NCBI GenBank assembly: GCA_016705475.1
Contig: JADIYD010000013.1
Coordinates: 1-45,000 of the forward strand
DNA length: 45,000 bases
DNA from: Betaproteobacteria bacterium
Lineage (GTDB): Bacteria; Pseudomonadota; Gammaproteobacteria; Burkholderiales; Rhodocyclaceae
Direction of reading: 5' to 3'
Shown here in pieces: positions 1 through 9,079 of the stretch. A program made the translations under genes and the position numbers. The notes below the pieces were generated by a model, which saw nothing but the letters and a program-made list of their open reading frames with translations, was not told the origin of the DNA and made no database searches. Position 1 is the stretch's first letter, and each line of letters opens with the position of its first letter.

Positions 1-381
1 ACAAACACCATCCGGCACCGCAAGAGCGTTTTTACCGAACCTGCGGCCTTTGCCTGCCAACGCCAGCCCCACCCAAACCATGGCGCACAAGCCGAAAACA
101 AAGGCAGGCCGGGCGCTCTACGCCTTGCGCAAGCCAACGGGTCGAACCCGTGTTCGCACCACCAAGTCCGTGCTGGGCCGCCAGTTCCCGCCACGGGGAC
201 TAAAGCAGGTGACCGGTGAATGGACGCTGGTGTGCCTCGCGTGAATTTGAACGTATTGGCCGTATTGGTCCGCAGTAGCAAAAACAGAAGGAATCGTGCG
301 GCCTTCAGGCAAAAATCAGCGAACTTCCGGCCTCGTAAGCTCAATTTCTTGAATCGATCGTTATGCCCGACGGGCTGCTAG
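1..381 (+). pseudogene. IS1182-type transposase, C-terminal remnant with frameshifts
   Basis: The remnant reads in changing frames. AHKPKTKAGRALYALRK and KSVLG.RQF..RGLKQVTGEWTLVCLA (frame starting at base 2) match the C-terminal end of IS1182-family DDE transposases. The expected VEPVF between them appears only in the next frame near base 150. A missing base after LVCLA (about base 241) shifts the remaining tail (N-L then ..PTGC) to a stop at 381. The 5' part lies outside the window, so neither an upstream end nor a complete element can be seen, and I saw no terminal inverted repeat. Family recognition is from memory of the conserved C-terminal block. The frameshifts could be decay or sequence error, as in the neighbouring motB. 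Confidence 0.55.
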
Positions 382-465
382 TCAGACAGAGCATCGCGCT
401 TCAGACTCCATCGCTCCAGCGTAGCTCTACTCAGCCTTCCAAGATACCAAACTGCCTGATGTGTT

Positions 466-1431
466 TCACAACACCCCATGTTGGCTGATAAAAAACTCAC
501 CCGGCCGTACCTTTCCCGTGGCAGGCAACTTCAAACCCAGGAAGAAGTTCATCTCCCCACTTCCGATTCGGCCCTCTTCCTGCAGAATAGCCATCTCCGT
601 TTTGATTCAGGACGACAATGCTGATTCGTCGGTTAATCGAGTTAAGTGGATCATTTTGTCGAACAGTACCGTTGAGGCAAGAGCCCGACTACGCGCAATA
701 CCTTGCTATCGTCCATGCCGCCAATGACCAGTTCGCGCCTTGATGCATTCGCTCGATTGGCAGACAACTCCCAATTTGAAAACCCTTCTCACCACCGGAA
801 ACTGCGATGCATCAGTATGCCCAGCAAGACTGATTCGGTTGGCAACCCCATTCAGTGACTTGCCAATCTGACGAAGGATATCGCGGGTGTATGGTTTTAG
901 GTCGGCACTACTGGAATCGAACATTGGACGATTCTGTTCGTCATGATCTGGATACGCAAACCCTCCGAGGTTATATCAAGCAACATCTGCTTCTTGAACT
1001 GCGCCAACTGCGGGGTTTGCTCAATCATTTTTTTCGATATCGGCCTTCAGAGTCTCCAAGCGCTCCTGTTCCTTTCGCCGAAACTCAGCCTGGGCCTCTT
1101 TTGAAAATGAAGTCGACTTTTTGGCTTCAACACCGCGCTTCACTTGCCCTGCCTGACGCGTCAAATCTTTCCCGCCCCCTGCAGGACGCTGGTTGCATCA
1201 CCGGAACCGCTGCCGCCCTGACTGGAAACTTTCAGGGGATTCTGAAAGTGCTCGGCAATTCCCGACAGATCGCCCCTTTGCGGTCGATCCAAGAAGCCAC
1301 ATCAGCAGGAAGAAAGCCATCATTGCCGTCACGAAGTCGGCATAGGCACTTTCCCAGGCGCCACCATGCGCGCCACCAGCGACAACCTTCTTGCGCTTGA
1401 TAATTATGGGGCGTGTGGAATCGTCGCTCAT
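466..1431 (-). pseudogene. motB: Flagellar motor protein MotB, broken by several frameshifts
   Basis: MotB is the peptidoglycan-anchored stator subunit that forms the proton channel with MotA. From the ATG at 1431 the N-terminus carries the plug/TM segment YADFVTAMMAFFLLMWLLG, including the channel Asp. The OmpA-like C-terminal domain is recognisable as MFDSSSADLKPYTRDIL and ISLAGHTDASQ near 800-925, NWELSANRANASRREL near 720-770, then RRISIVVLNQ near 610-630. These pieces lie in different frames. I count at least seven shifts, including runs near 1175 (G run), 1028-1034 (T7) and 930. Between shifts the protein sequence is near consensus, which argues for base-calling error as much as decay. 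The 3' end is uncertain (stop at 466 or about 497, depending on frame). It follows motA by 27 bases, the usual motA-motB order. Confidence 0.75.
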
Positions 1432-1458
1432 TGTCTCGATCTATGGATTGGCGACAGG

Positions 1459-2314
1459 CTATTTGCCTTTACGAGCCTTCAACTCTTCCTCAAGCTCTGC
1501 AAAGGTCGGGCGCTCGTGAGAACCCAGCGTCTTGCGGCCAAAACCGATCGCAACCTGTGGTGCAGCCAGACATGGAAGCCAATAGGACCATTTTGATGGT
1601 TTTGTAGATAGTCGACCCTCATGCGCCTTTTGCTCGAGCAGCTTGGCGACCGGCTCTACAAAGCCGTAAGAAATGAGAATACCAAGGAAGGTTCCGACCA
1701 GTGCGCCGCCGATCATCTTGCCAAGAACGGCCGGCGGGCTACCAACTGAGCCCATCACGTTAACAACCCCCATCACCGCCACAACAATACCGAAAGCGGG
1801 GACTGAGCCACCGATAGCCGCGACAACATGCCCAGGTTCTGCTGCCTCGTGATGATGCGTTTCCAGCTCGACATCCATCAGGCTTTCAATTTCAACCGTA
1901 TTCAGATTTCCACCGACCATCATGCGAAGATAGTCACAGGTAAATTCCATGACATGGTGGTCAGCGCACCAGATTCGGATATTTGCTAAAGATCGGGCTG
2001 GCATCGGGATTTTCAATATCCCCCTCGATGGACATCAGACCTTCCTTGCGGACTTTGCCTAGAATCTCAAAAAGCATCGCCAAGGCATCAATGTAGTACG
2101 CCTTGTTATATTTAGATCCCTTGAATATGCCGGGCACAGCACCAACTGTGGCCTTGATGATCTTGATATCGTTTGACGCGACAAAATAACCAATTGTCAA
2201 ACCAATGATCGCGACATACTCGGTCGGCACCCAAAGCGCAAGCAGACTCCCGTGCAATGCGTACGTTCCCAGCGCCGAGGCCAGAATGATGACGTAACCA
2301 ACAATCAGAAACAT
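1459..2314 (-). pseudogene. motA: Flagellar motor protein MotA, frameshifted
   Basis: MotA is the four-TM stator subunit that couples proton flow to flagellar rotation. The ATG at 2314 gives MFLIVGYVIILASALGTYAL, the usual MotA start, and is preceded by an AGGGGG ribosome site; the open frame extends further upstream but without homology. The first frame runs to IENPDASPIFSKYPNLV (about 1965). A shift there moves to DHHVMEFTCDYLRMMVGG and continues through GGSVPAFGIVVAVMGVVNVMG and GALVGTFLGILISYGF, the conserved pore helices. A second pair of compensating shifts (about 1612 and 1565) scrambles some 17 residues before PQVAI.FGRKTLGSHERPTF. The total length is close to the family norm (about 285 aa). 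All conserved blocks are present, so the gene may be intact in the organism and only broken in this sequence. Confidence 0.85.
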
Positions 2315-2496
2315 GCAAAGCCCCCTGTAGCGCCAGCGTTTTACCAGCGAAGATCCGCCCGGTAATTGCTTTTCGCTATTGTAGCCACTTGAATTGCTGT
2401 AGTGCAAAGAAAGAAATGGCAGAGATGGCGCTTAGTCAGCTTTACTCAAATATCCGATGGTAGACTGATCCGCATTGCCATACGAATTTTGAGCAA

Positions 2497-3033
2497 ATGA
2501 TCCAATACTGCAACCACTGCGGCGCTGGTGTAACTTTTCAGTTCCACCCGGGAGACTCCGCTGCCGCGAACATCTGTGATGCATGCGGACACATCCACTA
2601 TGAAAATCCCCGCCTGGTAGTCGGTTGCGTCGTCGAATGGGAGGATCGGATACTGCTCTGCCGACGCGCCATCGAACCACGACTCGGATTCTGGACACTT
2701 CCCGCCGGATTCATGGAGAACGGGGAAACCACGGCTCAGGCAGCAATTCGTGAAACACACGAAGAAGCGGGGGCTAGAGTTCAAATTGATGCACCGTTCG
2801 CGATGATCAGCATCGCCCATATCAACCAGGTTCACCTTTTCTATCGTGGCCGCATGTCCAGCCCACACTTTGCTGCCGGGGTAGAAAGCCTTGAAGTCGA
2901 CCTATACCACCCGGATCAAATTCCTTGGCGTGAATTAGCTTTCCGCAGTGTCACCCTGTGCCTTGAGCGATACTTTGCCGATCGGGCAAAAGGCGTATTC
3001 GGCTTTCACGAGACCGACATTCCTGCAGGTTGA
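2497..3033 (+). CDS. Nudix hydrolase with N-terminal zinc ribbon
   Basis: This 178-residue protein has a zinc ribbon at the N-terminus (C5-x2-C8 and C27-x2-C30) followed by a Nudix fold. The Nudix box is complete: G71-x5-E77, then R85-E86, E89-E90 and G92. Nudix enzymes hydrolyse nucleoside diphosphates linked to another moiety. The ribbon-plus-Nudix arrangement resembles NudC-type NADH/ADP-ribose pyrophosphatases, but the protein is shorter than NudC (about 260 aa) and the substrate cannot be read from sequence. It is divergent from motA, with about 180 bases between the two starts. The start is chosen because MIQYCNHCG places the first zinc knuckle at the very N-terminus, as in relatives; the ribosome site is weak. 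Confidence 0.85.
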   Translation: MIQYCNHCGAGVTFQFHPGDSAAANICDACGHIHYENPRLVVGCVVEWEDRILLCRRAIEPRLGFWTLPAGFMENGETTAQAAIRETHEEAGARVQIDAPFAMISIAHINQVHLFYRGRMSSPHFAAGVESLEVDLYHPDQIPWRELAFRSVTLCLERYFADRAKGVFGFHETDIPAG

Positions 3034-3401
3034 ACCCATGCCCCTGACCGATAGCGTTAGCCCGGCGAAACCACAGAACCAGCTCCGCCGCTGTGGAATC
3101 TTGGGGATAGCATCATGCTCACGGCGCCGCTTCACAACCTCAGATGCAGAATTTGACTTGGCATCTCGCACACGTACAGCTCCCACGGTCAACCGGAAAA
3201 AACGGCCAAATTTGAATTGTCCCGCCAGTGATTTTTAGCTAGCTCACGAGATTATCTAGAGGCGGGCATCGTATCAGGCATTGCCACCGCTCGAAACACT
3301 TGCTCTGTCCTCGTGATACACCCTGCCGAACGATGGCTGGGCAATGGCTATACCGCCCTTGTGCTGCAAACGTTGGCATCTAAACAGCACCAAGTTTTCA
3401 G
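3034..3401. other. Non-coding gap between the Nudix gene and the cco terminator
   Basis: No reading frame here shows homology I recognise. The stretch contains one copy of the CGGTCAACCG word (3186-3195). It is embedded in CACGGTCAACCGG (3184-3196), followed 11 bases later by AAATTTGAA (3208-3216), an arrangement repeated at 18407-18439. Confidence 0.5.
3184..3216 (+). repeat. Intergenic repeat, copy 1 (CACGGTCAACCGG-N11-AAATTTGAA)
   Basis: CACGGTCAACCGG at 3184-3196 and AAATTTGAA at 3208-3216 are separated by 11 bases. The same two words with identical spacing occur at 18407-18439, also between genes. The function is unknown. Confidence 0.5.
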
Positions 3402-3446
3402 CACAAAAAAACAAACCCCCGAACAGCTAAGCAGATCGGGGGTTTC
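3402..3446 (-). terminator. Rho-independent terminator of the ccoG-ccoH-DUF3149 unit
   Basis: The stem AAACCCCC (3413-3420) pairs with GGGGGTTT (3438-3445). On the minus strand it is followed by a T-rich run (complement of the A run at 3404-3411). It lies about 40 bases past the stop of the DUF3149 gene. Confidence 0.75.
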
Positions 3447-3486
3447 TAGCCAGCGCCACTTAACAAGTGATGCTGCTGACAGCAGC

Positions 3487-3627
3487 CTACTTGCCGGCGT
3501 TACGCGACTCATCGTCCATCTTGTTGGCGTACAATTTCCCCATCACCACGCCAATAACCAGAACACCGACGATAACTGCAAAGCTCATCAGACCAAAATC
3601 ACTGCTAAACAAAAGTTCCCAAGCCAT
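3487..3627 (-). CDS. DUF3149 small membrane protein (46 aa)
   Basis: A 46-residue frame starts at the ATG at 3627 and is preceded by a strong GGAGG. It begins MAWELLFSSDFGLMSFAVIV, has one hydrophobic helix (about residues 12-32), and ends in a charged tail KMDDESRNAGK. The start MAW.LLFS.D.GLMS is the signature of DUF3149, a family of roughly 40-50 residue single-pass proteins of unknown function. It lies 28 bases downstream of ccoH on the same strand and before a terminator, so it is probably co-transcribed with ccoG-ccoH. That placement suggests, but does not show, a link to cbb3 oxidase assembly or membrane redox function. Confidence 0.8.
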   Translation of the reverse strand: MAWELLFSSDFGLMSFAVIVGVLVIGVVMGKLYANKMDDESRNAGK

Positions 3628-3655
3628 ATGCCACCTCCCAGTAACAGATTAAAAC

Positions 3656-4177
3656 CTACGTTCCCGATCGCGCCTTCAGGCGCAACGGTTCCACCGAATC
3701 GGCTTGCCAATCGCCTTGTAGACGCCACTTAGCAACGGGGTCCTCAATCGAGACAAGCCACCGACCAGAGACTTCTGTAGCCAACTTGCCACTATAAAAG
3801 CCCTGTCCCTCCAAAACCATCTGAACCAACTGGTCCTGACCCGCACGTGTCGGATGCGCCAATTTCAGTGTTATCTCCTTGGGAAAACCCACGTCACTTT
3901 CTGCGCTCAACAATAGTCGCAAATTAGAGCCTGAACGCATCACGTCGCCATGCAAGCCAAGGTTGGCGGCCCTTTGATCGCCCTGCAAGCTTTTGTTTAC
4001 AGCCAGACCCTGCTTGTAATAATCATCAGTGACCAAACCGTCATCGCTGACCACCGCCATCCATAAGGTAATAAACCCGGCAACGACAACGGTAGCCGGC
4101 CCGGCAATAAGTATCCACGGCCAGCGGTCCTTGTACCAAGGCTGATTATCGTTCTTCAATGTCATTGCATTACTCAT
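3656..4177 (-). CDS. ccoH: CcoH/FixH family cbb3 oxidase assembly protein
   Basis: This 173-residue protein has one N-terminal membrane helix (about residues 20-45, beginning WPWILIAGPATVVVAG), the typical segment VSDDGLVTDDYYKQGLAVNK, and a periplasmic Ig-like domain. The DDYYK(Q/E)G motif is the FixH/CcoH signature. FixH-type proteins are needed for cbb3 oxidase maturation, and CcoH has been described as staying with the assembled complex in other bacteria. The ATG lies one base after the ccoG stop, so the two genes are translationally coupled. An alternative in-frame ATG sits at 4165. The length is normal for the family. Confidence 0.9.
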   Translation of the reverse strand: MSNAMTLKNDNQPWYKDRWPWILIAGPATVVVAGFITLWMAVVSDDGLVTDDYYKQGLAVNKSLQGDQRAANLGLHGDVMRSGSNLRLLLSAESDVGFPKEITLKLAHPTRAGQDQLVQMVLEGQGFYSGKLATEVSGRWLVSIEDPVAKWRLQGDWQADSVEPLRLKARSGT

Positions 4178-4178
4178 G

Positions 4179-5599
4179 TCAGGGCATCAGGAAAGAGGCT
4201 TTTTCAGGAACCGCGATTTTCTCGTGATTCTGGGCCTTGATATCAAAATAAATGGTATTCGCACCCTTTTTCCCGGAATCCGGTGGAACACGAACAACAA
4301 CGGTCACTTCATGGTTTTCCGCGCTGCCAACCTCGACAATCAGATCACCAACAATTTCCACCCCCGCAATGCCTTCAACTGACAATGCATATCGTTTCGG
4401 CTCTTCGGTGGTATTCATTATCTTTAAGTTATAGACGTTTTCGATACGGCCGTCATCTGCCTCTCGCGCCAAAATAGAGCGGTCTCGAATAACATCAACC
4501 TTCAATGGCACACGGACGGCCAGGGACCAGATCGAAGCAATCGTGATTGCTGTCAGAATCGTCAAATAGAGAATGATCCGGGGCCGAAGCAAATGCGCTA
4601 TGACCTCCTTAGAGGTGAAATGCTTTGCCAGGGCATTCTCGGTTGTATAGCGAATAAGCCCGCGAGGCAATCCAACCTTGTCCATAACAGGGTCGCAAAC
4701 ATCAATGCAGGCACCACAGCCGATACATTCGTATTGCTGCCCTTGCGAATATCAATGCCCGTCGGGCAAACCGCAACGCACAATCCGCAGTCCACGCAGT
4801 CACCCAAGCCTGCGTTCTTAACGTCAGCGCCTTTCTTGCGAGCGCCTCGTGGCTCACCGCGCTCTGGATCGTAAGTAATAATGAGCGTATCAGGATCGAA
4901 CATGACCCCCTGAAAGCGCGCGTAGGGGCACATATACTTGCATACCTGCTCTCGAAGGAAGCCCGCCTGCATATAGCAAAAGCCACCATAGAAGAACGTC
5001 CAGAACAATTCCCAACCGGAAAATCCAAAAGGCAAGGCAGCGAGCAATTCGTTCCCAGGCGTAAAATAGGCAACGAGCGTAAAACCGGTCCATAGCGAGA
5101 TCACCAACCATATAGCGTGCTTCACGGCCTTAAGACGGAGCTTTCTAGCCGTCATGGAGCCCTTGTCCAACTTCATGCGCGCCGAACGATCTCCTTCTAT
5201 CCGGTTTTCAACCCACATGAATATCTCGGTATACACCGTCTGCGGACAGGCGTATCCGCAGAACAAGCGTCCGGCAATAGCTGTAAACAAGAACAGCGCA
5301 TAAGCGGAAATAATCAGCAGCAAGGCTAGGTAAAAAACGTCCTGGGGCCACAGGACCAGGCCGAACAAATAGAATTTTCGTTCAACCAGATGCAACAGAA
5401 CTGCCTGACGGCCATTCCATTCTAGCCAGGGTGCGCTGTAGAAAAGGATTTGGGTAATCCATACCAGCACCCACCGCCAGTTGTTCCACCACCCCTTGAC
5501 GTCACGGATATAGATTTTTTTGTGCTTCTCGTAAAAAGAAACTTCTACCTGAGTTCCGGCAGAATTGGCAGGGTGGCTATTTCTGGAGGGTTCAGTCAT
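4179..5599 (-). pseudogene. ccoG: CcoG/FixG cbb3 oxidase accessory protein, copy 1, single-base frameshift
   Basis: CcoG is a membrane-bound polyferredoxin-type protein. Established work assigns it a cupric reductase role in delivering Cu(I) for cbb3 assembly. From the ATG at 5599 it shows the FYEKHKKIYIRDVKGWWNNW start, several membrane helices, AGRLFCGYACPQTVYTEIFMW, and the first 4Fe-4S motif CVDCGLCVAVCPTGIDIRKG. Immediately after RKG a base is missing (about 4738-4742, in a GGG run). The expected QQYECIGCGACIDVC appears in the next frame, and the rest (MDKVGLPRGL..., Ig-like C-terminus) is intact to 4179. If real, the lesion removes the second cluster. An intact paralogue at 20125-21540 could cover the loss. 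If it is a sequencing error, the protein is about 473 aa. Confidence 0.85.
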
Positions 5600-5690
5600 G
5601 GTCTTATCCGTATCTAAATTACGCTGTATAGCCAGCGTCGAAGATCTATTCAACGCAATTTAGATACAAATCAGCAATTTCAAATACAAA

Positions 5691-5719
5691 CAAAAACGGG
5701 GCAGCTTTGCCGCCCCGTT
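5691..5719 (-). terminator. Rho-independent terminator after ccoP
   Basis: AACGGGGC pairs with GCCCCGTT (5695-5702 with 5712-5719), followed on the minus strand by five T (complement of 5692-5696). It sits 10 bases beyond the ccoP stop and before ccoG, so ccoNOQP and ccoGH are separate units. Confidence 0.8.
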
Positions 5720-5728
5720 TTCAGCCAA

Positions 5729-6628
5729 TTACTTAGCGCCTTGGCTCAAGCTGATAACATAAGCTGACAGCAGATGAATCTTGGCATCACCCAGAAACTC
5801 CTTCCAGGCGGGCATCTGGTTCTGACGACCCTTGGCAATCGTTTCCGTAATGGTCGCTTCAGAAGAACCGTACAACCAGACTTTGTCAGTCAAATTGGGC
5901 GCGCCGACAGCGGCCATACCCTTGGCATCCATACCGTGGCAACCCACACAACCGGCTGAAGCAAAGGTTTCCTTGCCCTTGGCAGAACGGACAGAGTCAT
6001 TCGGCAGACCAGACAGCGAACGGACGTAGTTGGCCAGATCCTTGATGCTATCGGCACCCAACTGCTCGTGCGGCGGCATGACGCCCATACGACCGTTGTT
6101 TAGGGATTCCTTGATCTGCTCCGGCTCGCCGCCATAAAGCCAGTCAGCATCGGTCAGATTCGGGAAACCCTTGGCGCCGCGCGCATCAGCACCGTGACAC
6201 TGCATGCAGTAGGTCAGGTAGAGACGCTTGCCCATTTCCATTGCCTGCTTGTCACCGGCAACAGCCTTGAGATCCATGGCCATGTACTTGTCGAACAAAG
6301 GCTTGACCGTGGCATCCATCTTCGCCACTTCAGCCTTGTGCGCCCCTTGCTGTGTCCAGCCCAAAACGCCCTTAAAGTCGCCCAGGCCCGGATAAAGAAC
6401 CAGATAAACCAAGGAGAAAACAACGGTGAAAATAAACAGCCAACTCCACCACTTGGGCATCGGGTTGTTGTATTCCTCAAGGGTTTCATCCCAGACATGA
6501 CCCATTGTCTTGCCCGGCGTAAAGGTCGCCTTGCTCTGCATGTAGAGAAGGAGCGCGCAGGCCAAAATACTTCCTAGCACGATCACAACAACGTACATGT
6601 TCCAAAAACCACTAACGAAATCGCTCAT
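5729..6628 (-). CDS. ccoP: cbb3-type cytochrome c oxidase diheme subunit III (CcoP)
   Basis: CcoP is a membrane-anchored diheme cytochrome c that feeds electrons into the cbb3 oxidase. The 299 residues contain two N-terminal helices (about 10-30 and 60-80) flanking the WDETLEEYNNPMPKWW motif typical of CcoP. Two c-type heme sites follow, CMQCH (141-145) and CVGCH (227-231), each with a downstream Met as likely axial ligand (NGRMGVMPP around 184 and NQMPAW around 272). The start at 6628 is chosen over an upstream in-frame start because AAGGAAAG precedes it at good spacing and MSDF..FWN is the family start. It follows ccoQ by 13 bases and is followed by a terminator. Confidence 0.96.
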   Translation of the reverse strand: MSDFVSGFWNMYVVVIVLGSILACALLLYMQSKATFTPGKTMGHVWDETLEEYNNPMPKWWSWLFIFTVVFSLVYLVLYPGLGDFKGVLGWTQQGAHKAEVAKMDATVKPLFDKYMAMDLKAVAGDKQAMEMGKRLYLTYCMQCHGADARGAKGFPNLTDADWLYGGEPEQIKESLNNGRMGVMPPHEQLGADSIKDLANYVRSLSGLPNDSVRSAKGKETFASAGCVGCHGMDAKGMAAVGAPNLTDKVWLYGSSEATITETIAKGRQNQMPAWKEFLGDAKIHLLSAYVISLSQGAK

Positions 6629-6641
6629 TTGCTTTCCTTTT

Positions 6642-6818
6642 TCAGCGAGGATGCGACGTGCGGGACGCCGCGTCCTGATCATCGTTTTCCGCGAACGGCA
6701 AGTTGGCAGCTTCCTCGAACCCCTTTTTGCTGCTCTTGCCGTAAGCCCACCACACGATTGCCAAAAAGCATAGCAATCCGGAAACCGTGATGATGGAACG
6801 CAGATCGTTGATGTCCAT
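6642..6818 (-). CDS. ccoQ: cbb3 oxidase subunit IV, CcoQ/FixQ (58 aa)
   Basis: This small gene reads MDINDLRSIITVSGLLCFLA, then a membrane helix ending IVWWAYGKSSKKGFEEAANL and an acidic tail with PF...D, the standard CcoQ pattern. CcoQ is a single-pass subunit that stabilises the cbb3 complex. It sits between ccoO (ends 6824) and ccoP (starts 6628), as in the canonical ccoNOQP operon. It is 58 residues long, normal for the family. Confidence 0.92.
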   Translation of the reverse strand: MDINDLRSIITVSGLLCFLAIVWWAYGKSSKKGFEEAANLPFAENDDQDAASRTSHPR

Positions 6819-6823
6819 GGCTA

Positions 6824-7460
6824 TTACTTGACGTTCTTCAGCGCCGTACCCATGCCCTGCAGGTAGGCAATCAGAACATCCAGTTCGGTCTTGTCGCCAA
6901 TGGCTGCCTTGGCACCCTTGATTTCCTCATCGGTGTAAGTCGGAATGCCGCGAGCATTTGCGTAACCACGCATCAGCTCCATTTTGGCAACGACATCGAC
7001 ACCAACGGAGTCCTTGGCCTTGGTATTTGCCAGGAAGGCGAATGCCGGCATGTTGGACTCAGGAACCACGTCACGCGGATTCATCAAGTGAGCACGCTGC
7101 CACTCATCAGAGTAACGACCACCAACGCGATGTAGATCAGGCCCGGTACGCTTGGAGCCCCACTGAAACGGGTGATCGTACTCTGAACTCACCAGCGACC
7201 GAGTAATGACCATAACGCTCGGTTTCCGCACGGAACGGGCGAATCATCTGCGAGTGGCAGAGGAAACAACCTTCCCGAACATAAACATCACGACCGACCA
7301 AGCGAACCGCATCGTAGGGCTTGGTGCCCTCTACTGGCGTCGTCGTCGACTTCTGGAAGAAGAGCGGAACAATTTCCAGCAGGCCGCCAATACTGACCAC
7401 CAACAAGGTCAGAACAAAAAGCAGCCCTGCGCTCTTCTCAATTTGCTCGTGTTTCAACAT
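6824..7460 (-). pseudogene. ccoO: cbb3 oxidase monoheme subunit II (CcoO), single-base frameshift
   Basis: CcoO is the membrane-anchored monoheme cytochrome c subunit. From the ATG at 7460 (AGGGGG upstream) it has the MLKHEQIEKSAGLLFVL start, one helix, VGRDVYVREGCFLCHSQMIR with the CxxCH heme site, and ETERYGHYSVAGEF. An extra base at about 7180-7187 shifts the frame. The expected YDHPFQWGSKRTGPDL continues in the second frame through the Met-ligand region NMPAFAFL to the stop at 6824. With the base removed the protein is about 211 aa, normal length. The subunit is essential for the enzyme and both halves are well conserved, so a sequence error is plausible. Confidence 0.9.
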
Positions 7461-7476
7461 TATTATTTCCCCCTAA

Positions 7477-8900
7477 TCAGGCGTGATGAGCAACCGGGAT
7501 AACCACCGGAGCGTCCTGAGTCTTGCCACCAGCCATGGTCTTGAACATGTTGTAAGCCATGATCAGCATCCCGGACAGGAACAAAACGCCACCCAGCCAA
7601 CGGATTGCCCAGAAAGGATAGGAACCCTTGACCGACTCGACGAAGCTGTAAGCCAGGGTACCGTCGGCATTAACTGCGCGCCACATCAAACCTTGCATCA
7701 CACCGGCAATCCACATGGACGCGATATAAAGCACGGTGCCGATGGTGGCGATCCAGAAGTGGGTCGTAACCAGCTTGGTGCTATACATCTCGCTCTTGCC
7801 AAAGAGTTTCGGCAGCAGATAGTAAATGGAACCGATGGAAACCATGGCCACCCAGCCGAGAGCGCCGGAGTGAACGTGACCGACAGTCCAGTCAGTGTAA
7901 TGCGACAAGGCATTGACGGTCTTGATAGCCATCATCGGGCCTTCAAAGGTAGACATACCGTAGAAGGACAGCGAGGTGATCAGGAACTTCAGGATAGGAT
8001 CGTCGCGCAGCTTATGCCAGGCACCCGACAAGGTCATGATGCCGTTGATCATGCCACCCCAGGACGGAGCCAGCAGAATCAGGAGAAGACCATACCTACC
8101 GACTGCGTCCAGTCCGGCAACGCGGTGTAGTGCAGGTGGTGCGGGCCCGCCCACATGTACGTGAAAATCAGCGCCCAGAAGTGAACCACTGACAGACGGT
8201 AAGAGTACACGGGACGACCAGCTTGTTTCGGCACAAAGTAGTACATCATGCCCAAAAATCCTGCCGTCAGGAAGAAGCCAACGGCATTGTGACCGTACCA
8301 CCACTGAATCATTGCATCCTGCACACCCGAATAGACCGAATATGATTTGGTCAGGGTAATTGGCACTGCAGCACTGTTAACAAGGTGCAACAGCGCAACA
8401 GCAATGATGAACGCGCCAAAGAACCAGTTAGCGACGTAAATGTGCGACACAGTACGCTTGGCGATCGTGCCGAAGAACACCAGCGCATAGGAAACCCAGA
8501 CCAGCGTGATCAGGATATCGATCGGCCATTCCAGTTCGGCGTACTCTTTGCTCTGGGTAATACCCAGCGGCAAAGTGATCGCTGCCAGCAGAATGACGAT
8601 TTGCCAGCCCCAGAAAGTAAACGGAACCAGCGGGCCACCCCAAAGGCGCGCATGGCTAGTGCGCTGAACGCACCAGTAAGACGTTGCAAACAGGGCGCAG
8701 CCACCAAACGCGAAAATAACTGCGTTGGTATGCAACGGGCGCAGACGGCCAAAGTGCAGGAAGCCCATATTGAGCTCCGGCCAGACCAGCTGAGCTGCAA
8801 TGATGACACCGACCAGCATGCCAACAATGCCCCAGATGACGGTCATGACGGCGAATTGCCGTACGACCTTATCGTTATATGTGGTTTGCGATCCAGACAT
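7477..8900 (-). pseudogene. ccoN: cbb3 oxidase catalytic subunit I (CcoN), single-base frameshift
   Basis: CcoN is the heme-copper catalytic subunit that reduces oxygen to water. The start at 8900 (MSGSQTTYNDK, AGAGGTGGG upstream) leads into the conserved FGRLRPLHTNAVIFAFGG (heme ligand His) and WWYGHNAVGFFLT (CuB and heme region). It then reads AGPHHLHYTALPDW, with the paired CuB histidines. One C is missing at about 8079-8083: the frame stops after VGMVFS, and the next frame continues LILLAPSWGGMINGIMT, then DWTVGHVHSGALGWV and THFWIATIGTVLY to the stop at 7477. Repaired, it would be about 474 aa, as expected. It heads the ccoNOQP operon and has a class II FNR box upstream. Confidence 0.92.
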
Positions 8901-8970
8901 GAACCCACCTCTCGTAAAGAAAAAACGGAATGCCCACCTCCCTGAACCCAAGGGGGACACATAGAAAGCG

Positions 8971-9011
8971 ATAGTATTCTAGTCCAGCAACGGCGATTTG
9001 ACCTAGATCAA
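8971..9011 (-). promoter_or_regulatory. FNR/Anr-dependent promoter of ccoNOQP
   Basis: TTGACCTAGATCAA at 8998-9011 matches the FNR/Anr consensus TTGAT-N4-ATCAA with one mismatch. TACTAT (minus strand, 8971-8976) lies with its centre 31 bases downstream of the box centre. That is the geometry of a class II FNR promoter (box at -41.5, -10 element at about -10). The predicted transcript start is near 8963, about 63 bases before the ccoN ATG. Oxygen-limited induction of cbb3 oxidase through FNR-family regulators is well established. Confidence 0.75.
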
Positions 9012-9079
9012 CCTACCTATTATCTAAGTCAAATAGTCCGAAGTATCTAGGCGCAGCCGGGGATGCGCAAAACGTGGAC

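Noticed and set aside
7180..8083. Programmed frameshifting in ccoN and ccoO
   Set aside because: No slippery heptamer or downstream structure is evident, and the shifts are of opposite sign in adjacent genes. Indels or errors are simpler.
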